Virus record (IMG/VR): IMGVR_UViG_3300009181_000207 | Span: 1 to 33,385 of that record | DNA length: 33,385 bases | Strand: one strand, 5' to 3' | Origin: a virus | In this document: positions 7,846 to 14,617 of the stretch, one piece after another | Layout: every line of letters begins with the position of its first letter | Position numbering within the stretch: the first letter of the stretch is position 1 | The notes under the pieces: generated by a model | Seen by the model: the letters and a program-made list of their open reading frames with translations, nothing else | What the model was told of the DNA's origin: nothing | Databases searched by the model: none | Program-made: the position numbers and the translations under genes

Positions 7846-9117
7846 ATGAACAAAGATGCAACTAATCTTGATGACATTCAAGATTCTACAACGGTAGAAC
7901 AGGTTGATGTAAACATTGATGAATTATTTGGAAACCCTGGTGCTGCAAACATCATGATTCCAGAAGATGGGAAAACAGCTGAAGAAAGTAAGCCTAAGAC
8001 CATGTTCTCCAAAGAAAACATTGACACTACGTTCCTTGACAATACAACAAGTACTGCAAAAGAAAAAGCTCAAGCAGTAGAGGATAAAGCAGAAGTTGAA
8101 GAAACTATTGCTGAGTTAGATAATTTAATTTCTCAAGAAGAAACAGCTGGGACAAAAGGAAGACCTAAAGTAGATAAAGAAGGTCTTTATGATTTAGCAC
8201 AAAAAATGATTGAGGAAGGTACTCTAATGCCTTTTGATGATGAGAAACCTTTAGAGGAGTACAGCACTAAAGATTTTAGAGAATTGTTTGAAGCTAATTT
8301 TCAAGAAAGAGAAAATGCTGTAAAGGCAAAAGTTCCTAAAGAATTTTTTAATGCTCTTCCTGAAGAACTTCAAATTGCTGCTAAATATGTAGCTGATGGC
8401 GGTCAAGATTTAAAGGGTCTTTTTAGAACTCTTGCGCACGTAGAAGAGATCATTGACTTAGATCCTTCTAATGAAGGTGACCAAGAAGAAATTGCTAGAC
8501 AATATCTTTGGGCTACTAACTTTGGAAATGCTGAAGAAATTGAATCAGAGATTCAAGATTGGGCTGACATGAATAAGCTTGAACAAAAAGCTAATCAGTT
8601 TAAACCTAAGTTAGACAGAATGCAAGAAGAAATTGTTGCAAGACAATTAGCAGAACAAGAGCACAAAAAAGAACAACAACAAAAACAAGCTAAAGCTTAT
8701 ACTGATAGTGTGTATAATACACTTGCAGCGGGTGAACTTGCTGGACTTAAATTGGATAAGAAAGTACAAAGCTTACTTTATTCTGGATTGGTTCAACCTA
8801 ACTACCCATCTATATCAGGTAAGAATACAAACTTGTTAGGACACTTGTTAGAGAAGTATCAGTTTGTTGAACCTAATCATGGGTTAATTGCTGAAGCACT
8901 TTGGTTATTACAAGATCCAGAAGGATATAGAAATAGAGTAAAAGAAGTAGGTAATAAAGAATCAGTTGAAAAAACTGTGAGAGCATTGAAGACTGAAGAG
9001 TCAAGAAAACTTTCAAGTTCTTCAACTAATACTGGAGCAACGGATACTAAAAAACCGGGGTCTTCACAAAAAACAGTACAGCGTCAGAATACAAATATAT
9101 TCAGACGTACATTTTAA
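7846..9117 (+). CDS. Putative capsid scaffolding protein
   Basis: This 423-residue, strongly acidic and helical protein is encoded directly upstream of the major capsid protein gene, the normal place for a scaffold. The N-terminal 100 residues look disordered and acidic. A central part (about 105-215) contains FFNALPEELQIAAKYVADGG. A long glutamine-, glutamate- and lysine-rich coiled coil follows (about 245-285, EEIVARQLAEQEHKKEQQQK). The tail is Ser/Thr-rich and basic. Scaffolds of this kind guide shell assembly and leave before maturation. No protease motif is visible. The start is supported by the A/C-rich leader just upstream. The function is inferred from position and composition; no motif proves it. 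Confidence 0.6.
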   Translation: MNKDATNLDDIQDSTTVEQVDVNIDELFGNPGAANIMIPEDGKTAEESKPKTMFSKENIDTTFLDNTTSTAKEKAQAVEDKAEVEETIAELDNLISQEETAGTKGRPKVDKEGLYDLAQKMIEEGTLMPFDDEKPLEEYSTKDFRELFEANFQERENAVKAKVPKEFFNALPEELQIAAKYVADGGQDLKGLFRTLAHVEEIIDLDPSNEGDQEEIARQYLWATNFGNAEEIESEIQDWADMNKLEQKANQFKPKLDRMQEEIVARQLAEQEHKKEQQQKQAKAYTDSVYNTLAAGELAGLKLDKKVQSLLYSGLVQPNYPSISGKNTNLLGHLLEKYQFVEPNHGLIAEALWLLQDPEGYRNRVKEVGNKESVEKTVRALKTEESRKLSSSSTNTGATDTKKPGSSQKTVQRQNTNIFRRTF

Positions 9118-9142
9118 TTAAGTAACTAATAAATAAATATAA

Positions 9143-10762
9143 ATGGCAACTCCAGTTTTAAACAATGGTATATTTCTGCGTGATACTGCATACAATGCAA
9201 GTTCACATGTGGATTCTTACCACTTAGTAAACATGTTGAAAGATGCACAACCAATGGATTTAGGTCCAGTAGACTTATGGGCTATGGCTCAAAAAGTTGA
9301 AATGCCCCTATACCAAATGTCTTCTTTTGGCGGAAAAAATGTAATCATGGTTGATAATGCAAGAGGTGAATATAGATGGCAGACTCCTGTGTCTATTGAT
9401 CTTCCTTACATTATTGAGGACATTGAACCAGATAATGAGTTCAAAGGAATTGAAGGATCAACTTTCAGAGTAAAGTTAAACAGACGTGAGTTTGGACATG
9501 GTGATATGTTCACATATGACAAATATAACGGTGTTGAACTTTATGTAACAGCTGAAGATATTTTACCTGTAGGTGATGGATTTATCTATACCGTACAGTT
9601 AGTAAATAATGATAACTTCAAGTTCTTGGATAACAAGTACTTAGCTAATGGTACTAAAGTATTCCGTAAAGGTTCTGCTCGTGGTGAGTATGGTGAGAGA
9701 TTCTCTGACATCCAAACTAGAGCTGGTTTCCGTGAATTCTACAACTTTGTAGGAGGTGCTGAAGCTCACGTTCATTACTCTATTTCTTCTAGAGCAGATT
9801 TAATGATCAAAGGTGGTATGAATGCAGATGGTACAGTTCCTGTAACTGAGATCTGGAGAACATTTGATACAAACTTAAATGATCCTTCAATCAATAGCTT
9901 AGATGATATGGTTAAGACATTAGGTAAAGACAAAGTTAAAAAAGCTTTTGACAATGGTGATTTATCTAGAACTTTCTTAACTACAATGGAATCTGCTCAC
10001 TTATCTAAGATTGCTCAAGATATTGAGACATACTTGATGTGGGGACAAGGTGGTAGAATCAAACAAGATGGTCCAGATGATTTAAGATTGTCAGTGGGTC
10101 TTTGGAAACAGTTAGATAACTCTTTCAAAAGAATCTACAACAAGAATAACTTCACATTGGATTTATTCCGTGGTGAGATCTACAACTTCTTTAATGGTAA
10201 AGTTGAATTCCAAGGTCCAGATCCAAAACGCTCATTAGTTGTACAAACTGGTATGGGTGGTATGAGAATGGTAAATGAGGCTATCAAACGTGAAGCAGTA
10301 TCTTCTGGTTTATTGATTCAAGCTGCTGATATAGGTGCTATCACTGGTAAAGGTATGGACTTGAACTTTGGATTTGCATACACTTCATATGTTATCCCAT
10401 TCTTGGCTAACGTGAAATTTGTATTGAATCCAGCATTTGATAATGTTCACACTAATGATATTGAGAATCCAATCATTGATGGTTTCCCATTATCTTCTTA
10501 CTCATTCATTATCTTTGATATCACTGATAATACTAATGACAACATTTACTTGTTGAAATTATCTTGGGATAATCAATTGAAATGGTGGTACCAAAACGGA
10601 ACTATGGACTACATGGGAAGAACTCAAGGGTTCCAATCTTCAGGTCAGTTCAATGGTTACCGTGTAATGATGTCTCAAACAATGCCTGCTATTTGGGTTA
10701 AAGATCCGACTAAGGTATTAAAGATTGTAATGAGAAACCCTATTACAGGAGGAAGTTTCTAA
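9143..10762 (+). CDS. Major capsid protein (HK97-fold, crAss type)
   Basis: This 539-residue protein is recognised as the crAss-like major capsid protein. It has the N-terminal ATPVLNNGIFLRDTAYN, the segment DNARGEYRWQTP (about 72-83), the GSARGEYGERFSDIQTRAG stretch (about 177-195) and a C-terminal part with MGRTQGFQSSGQFNGYR (about 492-508). It forms the icosahedral shell. The gene uses CGT for Arg and C-ending codons (TTC, AAC, TAC) visibly more often than terL or the portal gene, which use AGA almost throughout. This is consistent with very high expression. It follows the scaffold candidate by 25 bases and is followed by a weak terminator-like hairpin and then a homing endonuclease gene. 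Confidence 0.93.
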   Translation: MATPVLNNGIFLRDTAYNASSHVDSYHLVNMLKDAQPMDLGPVDLWAMAQKVEMPLYQMSSFGGKNVIMVDNARGEYRWQTPVSIDLPYIIEDIEPDNEFKGIEGSTFRVKLNRREFGHGDMFTYDKYNGVELYVTAEDILPVGDGFIYTVQLVNNDNFKFLDNKYLANGTKVFRKGSARGEYGERFSDIQTRAGFREFYNFVGGAEAHVHYSISSRADLMIKGGMNADGTVPVTEIWRTFDTNLNDPSINSLDDMVKTLGKDKVKKAFDNGDLSRTFLTTMESAHLSKIAQDIETYLMWGQGGRIKQDGPDDLRLSVGLWKQLDNSFKRIYNKNNFTLDLFRGEIYNFFNGKVEFQGPDPKRSLVVQTGMGGMRMVNEAIKREAVSSGLLIQAADIGAITGKGMDLNFGFAYTSYVIPFLANVKFVLNPAFDNVHTNDIENPIIDGFPLSSYSFIIFDITDNTNDNIYLLKLSWDNQLKWWYQNGTMDYMGRTQGFQSSGQFNGYRVMMSQTMPAIWVKDPTKVLKIVMRNPITGGSF

Positions 10763-10770
10763 GCAATCTG

Positions 10771-10794
10771 GGTAAATAATTACCTTGTTTATTT
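10771..10794 (+). terminator. Weak terminator-like hairpin after the capsid gene
   Basis: GGTAA (10771-10775) pairs with TTACC (10780-10784) around a four-base loop, followed by a T-rich run, TTGTTTATTT. The stem is only five pairs, so it would be partial at best, attenuating read-through from the capsid gene into the endonuclease gene. Confidence 0.35.
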
Positions 10795-10823
10795 GGATAA
10801 TAAAACTAGAGTCTGTATATTTG
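10792..10823 (+). promoter_or_regulatory. Bacteroidetes-type promoter candidate for the LAGLIDADG gene
   Basis: TTTG at 10792-10795 and TATATTTG at 10816-10823 are separated by 20 bases. This matches the Bacteroides primary sigma consensus TTTG (-33) and TAnnTTTG (-7). Transcription would begin around 10827-10830, practically at the ATG at 10828, giving a leaderless or nearly leaderless message. The -7 element lies inside the 5' arm of the hairpin at 10806-10856. Confidence 0.5.
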
Positions 10824-10856
10824 TAATATGAAAAAATTACAGATAGCAGACTCTAG
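10806..10856 (+). promoter_or_regulatory. Long hairpin presenting the start codon of the LAGLIDADG gene in its loop
   Basis: CTAGAGTCTG (10806-10815) is perfectly complementary to CAGACTCTAG (10847-10856). Inside it, TATTTGTAAT (10818-10827) pairs with ATTACAGATA (10836-10845) with one G-U pair. One further G-U pair (10816/10846) and a bulged A at 10817 join the two stems. The eight-base loop 10828-10835 is ATGAAAAA, beginning with the start codon. A read-through message from the capsid gene would fold into this structure. A message starting at the embedded promoter would lack the 5' arm. Confidence 0.75.
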
Positions 10857-11649
10857 AATCCAAATAGCTTTAGAAAGATATTTACAAGGTTCTACATTAA
10901 CACAAGTAAGTTCTGAGTTAAAAGTTGACAGAAATGTTTTAGCTAGAATTTTTAAAGAGCATGATTTACTAAAGAGTAGATCTGAACTAATAAGAAAAGG
11001 TAAAAGTGGTAAAGAAGTTAAAGATGATGCTTTAGATATTCTTACACCAGAAGCTTTGTATTGGATAGGTTTTTTATATGCTGATGGTCATATAGAAAAA
11101 GGAAGACCTAGAATAAGTCTCACATTACAAAAAGATGATCATGAACATTTAGTTAAGTTCAGTGATTTTTTTGGGTGTACAATAAGAGAAGTAAAAGGTT
11201 CTGGAAAAAATAAAGATGTTACATATATTAGATGTGCTTTTAGCTCACAAAAAATATATGACAAATTAAAGTTCTTTGATTTTACAAATAATAAAACATT
11301 GAGTATAACACCTCATAATCTTTTAACAGGTTCAAAAGATTTTTGGAGAGGTTTGGTAGATGGTGATGGTTCTATATATTATCCTAATGATAAAAGGGCT
11401 GATGGTAAGTATAATGGGTTAAGATTGGATTTGTATGGTACAGAACATACTTTAGACTCTTTTTTAATTTATTTACTTGCTAACTCTATACAAACTAAAA
11501 CTGTTCCTAAAAAAAGAAAAAATGCTAATGTTTATCAAGTAACTATTTCAGATGTTACATGTAAAGCTATTAAATTACTGTATAAAGATGCAACTATCTA
11601 TTTAGATAGAAAATATAACACATATCTGGAGATGTGCCAGAATAATTAA
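10828..11649 (+). CDS. LAGLIDADG homing endonuclease, free-standing
   Basis: This 273-residue protein has two LAGLIDADG helices, YWIGFLYADG (78-87) and FWRGLVDGDG (172-181). Each carries the metal-binding acidic residue, so one polypeptide makes a pseudo-dimeric nuclease. The N-terminus (about 11-45, ALERYLQGSTLTQVSSELKVDRN) looks like a helix-turn-helix that could add DNA contacts. The gene lies between the capsid gene and the next conserved structural-cassette gene without disrupting either. No intron or intein splice features flank it. Its start codon lies in the loop of a long hairpin, and a promoter signature overlaps that hairpin, so expression looks separately controlled. The target site is probably in the neighbouring capsid region of related phages (inference). 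Confidence 0.92.
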   Translation: MKKLQIADSRIQIALERYLQGSTLTQVSSELKVDRNVLARIFKEHDLLKSRSELIRKGKSGKEVKDDALDILTPEALYWIGFLYADGHIEKGRPRISLTLQKDDHEHLVKFSDFFGCTIREVKGSGKNKDVTYIRCAFSSQKIYDKLKFFDFTNNKTLSITPHNLLTGSKDFWRGLVDGDGSIYYPNDKRADGKYNGLRLDLYGTEHTLDSFLIYLLANSIQTKTVPKKRKNANVYQVTISDVTCKAIKLLYKDATIYLDRKYNTYLEMCQNN

Positions 11650-11661
11650 TTAAATTTACAA

Positions 11662-11677
11662 AAACCAAAACCAACAA
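11662..11677 (+). repeat. 16-base leader repeat, copy 2
   Basis: Identical to 7829-7844. It lies four bases before the ATG at 11682. Both copies immediately follow a homing endonuclease gene and precede a cassette gene, which suggests a conserved late-gene leader. Confidence 0.6.
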
Positions 11678-11681
11678 TATA

Positions 11682-12698
11682 ATGGAAAATTTCACAATGG
11701 TTGAGACCGGAAAAGGCTCAATTAAAAAAACAGCAATTGCTGTTAGACCTTACTTTGATAACTCTGCTTCTAACATGGGATTAGAAGACTATGGAATGAG
11801 TTTATTTGATGGAGTAACACACAATGAACAATTAGCTTGTTTAGACAACAATGGAGTAGTAAGATATGTAACTGGATTAAATGAATTTGCTCCGGAGATC
11901 AAACTACTTCCTATAGCAGAAAAAGAAGCTAGAGTAAGAGAGATAAGATTAGCAGTTGCAGAGTTAGAGCAAGAGCTTGCTGCAAATGTTATTGATATTG
12001 ATGATAAAGACTTTTGGGCTAAAGTAACTTTACTAAGACCAAACAATTCTGACTTCTGGAATAGAATTTTTATTTCATGTGGTAATGAACCAGTGTTCCT
12101 GGATCCTAAAGACCCATATGATAGAATTAAACTTTATGCAATTGAAGCTGGTGGATTCTCATTAGTTTCAAAAAGCTTAGAAGATGCAAGAGCAAAAGCT
12201 GTTCCACCTAAGTTTTATTTAGATAAAGAAGAAGAAACTGTAATGGTTAGAACTGAGTACAAAAAATTACGTAACAAAGCTCTATCTGAATTGCAAAAAT
12301 TATTTGACAAAAACAGTACTAAGTTATTCTACATTGCAAAAGTTGTAGATATCAATAGTACACAATATAGAAAATCTACACCAAATGATGTAATCTATGA
12401 AAACATGGATAATTACATTGCTGGTTTAGCTGGTGAATCAAACAAAGAAAGAGCTGCTAAAACCTTTATGGAAACAGCTAATATGGATATGGAAACACTA
12501 AAAATTAAATCAATTGTTAGAGATTCCGTATTTTTTAAGTATATTGTTAATAAGGCCGATGGTTATATCTATCATACCAAAACTAATGCATTGTTAGGTA
12601 GGAATGTTTCTGATGTATTAGAGCACTTAAAAAATCCTTTAAATGAGGATATTTTGAAAGACTTAAACATGGCTTGTGAAAAGTATTGGAACTCTTAA
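11682..12698 (+). CDS. Conserved crAss-like structural-cassette protein, function unknown
   Basis: This 338-residue protein is encoded downstream of the capsid gene. Residues about 78-100 (EKEARVREIRLAVAELEQELAAN) form a heptad-like coiled coil. The middle (about 105-160, DFWAKVTLLRPNNSDFWNRIFIS and FLDPKDPYDRIKLYAIEAGG) looks compact and globular, followed by a second helical stretch (EYKKLRNKALSELQKLFDK, about 189-207). No enzymatic motif, signal peptide or membrane segment is visible. Position suggests a virion or assembly component, but nothing in the sequence fixes the role. The leader carries the 16-base element also found before the scaffold candidate, so the two may be co-regulated. 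Confidence 0.6.
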   Translation: MENFTMVETGKGSIKKTAIAVRPYFDNSASNMGLEDYGMSLFDGVTHNEQLACLDNNGVVRYVTGLNEFAPEIKLLPIAEKEARVREIRLAVAELEQELAANVIDIDDKDFWAKVTLLRPNNSDFWNRIFISCGNEPVFLDPKDPYDRIKLYAIEAGGFSLVSKSLEDARAKAVPPKFYLDKEEETVMVRTEYKKLRNKALSELQKLFDKNSTKLFYIAKVVDINSTQYRKSTPNDVIYENMDNYIAGLAGESNKERAAKTFMETANMDMETLKIKSIVRDSVFFKYIVNKADGYIYHTKTNALLGRNVSDVLEHLKNPLNEDILKDLNMACEKYWNS

Positions 12699-12710
12699 AA
12701 TAAAATAAAA

Positions 12711-12881
12711 ATGAAATCTGCAAATGTAACTGGTACTAAATCTAAGAAACTAATGGGAGCTACAAAAACTCCAACAGGTAAAGTAGGTGGTACAAACAAA
12801 GCTGTACAAGCAATCAAATCTCCAAAAGGAAAAGTTGGAGGAATTTCTAAAGCACCAAAAACCGCATCTCCTTGTAAATAA
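12711..12881 (+). CDS. Small basic protein with two KVGG repeats
   Basis: This is a 56-codon open frame, ATG at 12711 to TAA at 12879-12881, twelve bases after the preceding stop and preceded by an A-rich leader. The product is rich in Lys, Thr and Gly and contains a duplicated unit, PTGKVGGTNKA and PKGKVGGISKA (residues about 21-31 and 38-48). It ends in SPCK. It begins a run of small lysine-rich genes. Such proteins in crAss-like cassettes may be packaged with DNA or bind the shell; that is inference. Its last codons form the 5' arm of a terminator hairpin. Confidence 0.6.
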   Translation: MKSANVTGTKSKKLMGATKTPTGKVGGTNKAVQAIKSPKGKVGGISKAPKTASPCK

Positions 12882-12901
12882 GGAGGTGCTTATTTATTTT
12901 T
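12864..12901 (+). terminator. Intrinsic terminator overlapping the 56-aa gene's stop codon
   Basis: GCATCTCCTT (12864-12873) pairs with AAGGAGGTGC (12880-12889). This gives ten pairs with one G-U, a six-base loop, and a T-rich tail, TTATTTATTTTT (12890-12901). It would end or attenuate transcripts covering the upstream genes. Confidence 0.75.
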
Positions 12902-12905
12902 AATT

Positions 12906-13190
12906 ATGACAAGAAAAAAAGTAGAAGCAGCTATTGTTGAGAAAGTAAAAACTCCAAGAGCTCCAAGAAAAAAAGCTTTAAAAGAAATTGTAAAAGAAGT
13001 TGAAACAACTCTTGAAGAAGTGGTACCAGTACTTGAAAATGCTACATATGAAGCAACTAAACTCATTTCTGAACACAAAGAAACAATTGAAGAAACAATT
13101 GAGGATGAAGTTAAAGAAATAGTAGTTGAGTCAGTATCATTGTCTACTAAAATTAAATTATTTTTTAAAAATTTATTTAAAAAGAAATAG
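12906..13190 (+). CDS. Small charged protein with basic amphipathic C-terminus
   Basis: This 94-residue protein is not assigned to a family. The N-terminus is basic (TRKKVEAAIVEKVKTPRAPRKKALKE), the middle acidic and helical (about 28-75, with repeated EE and VE pairs), and the end (about 79-94, LSTKIKLFFKNLFKKK) is a cationic amphipathic helix with three Phe residues. It has no predicted signal peptide. It lies right behind a terminator hairpin, so it may be read mainly by read-through or from an unseen promoter. It ends in TAG two bases before the next gene. A membrane or DNA contact by the tail is possible but speculative. Confidence 0.55.
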   Translation: MTRKKVEAAIVEKVKTPRAPRKKALKEIVKEVETTLEEVVPVLENATYEATKLISEHKETIEETIEDEVKEIVVESVSLSTKIKLFFKNLFKKK

Positions 13191-13192
13191 TT

Positions 13193-13435
13193 ATGGCAAA
13201 AGTAACTAAAGCAATTACAACTCCTGCAAAGAAGGAAATGGACAGATGGGAAATTGAATCTGCCTTATCTACTTTGAAGAGAGCTGATGAAATTAGAAAA
13301 GATCCTAAAATGATGAGTCATGTTGCAAAGCATGCACAAGAACAAATTAAAGCACTAGGAGGAATTGTTACTGCAGGTAAAGCTCCAGCTAGAACTTTAG
13401 CTAAACCTCCTGTAAGAACATTAAAAAGAAAATAA
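13193..13435 (+). CDS. Small basic protein, conserved in the cassette
   Basis: This 80-residue protein has a helical N-terminal two-thirds (EMDRWEIESALSTLKRADEIR at about 16-36, then HVAKHAQEQIKALGG at about 43-57). The C-terminal tail (APARTLAKPPVRTLKRK) is Pro-, Arg- and Lys-rich. There is no recognisable catalytic motif. It is packed two bases from the genes on either side, so it is probably co-translated with them. The helical body with a basic disordered tail would fit a small DNA- or capsid-binding virion protein; this is inference. Confidence 0.6.
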   Translation: MAKVTKAITTPAKKEMDRWEIESALSTLKRADEIRKDPKMMSHVAKHAQEQIKALGGIVTAGKAPARTLAKPPVRTLKRK

Positions 13436-13437
13436 CC

Positions 13438-14385
13438 ATGGCAAAATTAACTCCTTATGCATTAAAAAATCCAAAAACAGATACTGTTGTACCTGGTGCT
13501 TTAATTCTTTCTAGTATTAAACCGGTATCAGGAGATTGGTTTCCTGTTGTAGAAGGTGTTGAAAGAAATACAATTAATCCTGTAGACTATGATACTACAG
13601 TTAAAGTAACTTATCCTGGAGCAGTTAATGTTCAAAGATTTGGTGATTATGCTAAATCTTTTATACAAGAAAAAGGTTACTCTCCAGATAATATAGTTTT
13701 ATCAGATTCAATTTGTTCTGATGATATAGATGGTCCTATTTATTCAGATATTTCAAACATTGGTCAGACTCCTGCATCTCAGAATCAGTTTTTAGGTGCC
13801 TTCATGGCAGGTGGTTTAGCTGGTTATCCTCACACAGGTATATTAGGTATACAAGCTTGGGGATCACATGTTACAACAAGTACAAATGGTGGTTTGTTTA
13901 TGATTAATACACCGCATATTGGAATATCAAGAACAGGTAGTGTAGGAAGGATTTGGAGAAGAGGAAAGAGTGAAACGCAATCTTTAACGGATAATACTTG
14001 TGGTGCAGTTGCTACAGCAATTACATGGGTAGCAGCAAATGCTGTTGCTCCAGTTGTAACAAACTTTCCAAATGATTATCAAAACTATACTCTATGTGCT
14101 ATACTATTTCCATTTAAAGCGGCTCTTGCAGCTATAACAACTTATGGAGCTAAAATGGTTTATGCTACTGAAAAAATAAGAGTAGCTTCAAATACTTTTT
14201 TAACAGGTGCATCAGGAATAATTGGTGCTAATGTTGGAACAGGGATTGATGTATTTTATTGTTCAGGAACATTTATTAATACAGATGATGGATACAATGC
14301 TTACATTAATGTTACATCATTTAAAAAATATAATAGTGTTGGTGGATGGGTTGATTTAACTACATCATTTTTAGCAGGTTTATAA
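13438..14385 (+). CDS. LCIB/C-type beta-carbonic-anhydrase-like protein
   Basis: The 315 residues contain, in order, the signature blocks of the LCIB/LCIC carbonic anhydrase family. SICSDDI (91-97) has Cys93 and Asp95. A glycine-rich segment, AGGLAGYPHTGILGIQAWGSH (124-144), follows. Then comes GGLFMINTPHIGISRTGSVGR (151-171) with His160, and NTCGAV (186-191) with Cys188. In the known family a Cys, His and Cys bind zinc, with an Asp two residues after the first Cys, in the same order and at similar spacing. The reaction there is hydration of CO2 to bicarbonate. The N-terminus (1-85) and C-terminus (about 215-315) are extra. The gene sits two bases after a small virion-type gene, so a virion role with or without activity is possible. 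An arginine matching the beta-CA CxDxR motif is not present (Ile97). Confidence 0.65.
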   Translation: MAKLTPYALKNPKTDTVVPGALILSSIKPVSGDWFPVVEGVERNTINPVDYDTTVKVTYPGAVNVQRFGDYAKSFIQEKGYSPDNIVLSDSICSDDIDGPIYSDISNIGQTPASQNQFLGAFMAGGLAGYPHTGILGIQAWGSHVTTSTNGGLFMINTPHIGISRTGSVGRIWRRGKSETQSLTDNTCGAVATAITWVAANAVAPVVTNFPNDYQNYTLCAILFPFKAALAAITTYGAKMVYATEKIRVASNTFLTGASGIIGANVGTGIDVFYCSGTFINTDDGYNAYINVTSFKKYNSVGGWVDLTTSFLAGL

Positions 14386-14396
14386 AATAAAAAGTA

Positions 14397-14615
14397 ATGG
14401 CAACAAAAAAAACAACTACAAAAAAAGTAGTAACTAAAAAAAGCTTACCTAAAGCTCAAGATGGTAAACAAGTAAAGGGAATGTATGATTTTAAAAATGT
14501 GCATACTGGTCCAGATAGTACAAACCCTGGAGTTATAAAAGCTCAAGCAGATAAGAAAAAAAGAGATGCTGTAGTTTCCGCATATAAGAAAACAACTAAA
14601 ACTAAAAAGAAATAG
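14397..14615 (+). CDS. Small lysine-rich protein with KKSLPKAQDGK motif
   Basis: This 72-residue, highly basic, low-complexity protein begins with MATKKTTTKK and ends with KKTTKTKKK. The internal motif KKSLPKAQDGK (about 14-24) recurs as KKSLTKAQSGK in the product of the gene at 15031, showing the two are related. It has no globular domain. The gene ends in TAG with the next ATG two bases on. Lysine-rich tails at both ends suggest nucleic-acid or capsid-interior binding (inference). Confidence 0.6.
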   Translation: MATKKTTTKKVVTKKSLPKAQDGKQVKGMYDFKNVHTGPDSTNPGVIKAQADKKKRDAVVSAYKKTTKTKKK

Positions 14616-14617
14616 TC

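Noticed and set aside
7020-11649. Group I or II introns hosting the homing endonucleases
   Set aside because: Portal, capsid and ring genes are complete on either side and no interrupted reading frame was found. The endonuclease genes lie between genes. No intron core was recognised by eye.
12881-12887. AGGAGGT as a Shine-Dalgarno sequence for the gene at 12906
   Set aside because: It is about 18 bases from the ATG, too far, and forms the 3' arm of a ten-pair terminator hairpin. Neighbouring genes do not use Shine-Dalgarno sequences.
449-14615. TAG stop codon reassignment, known in some crAss-like phages
   Set aside because: TAG ends genes at 451, 4279, 13190 and 14615, each followed within two bases by a well-supported start, and no gene shows in-frame TAG inside a conserved domain.
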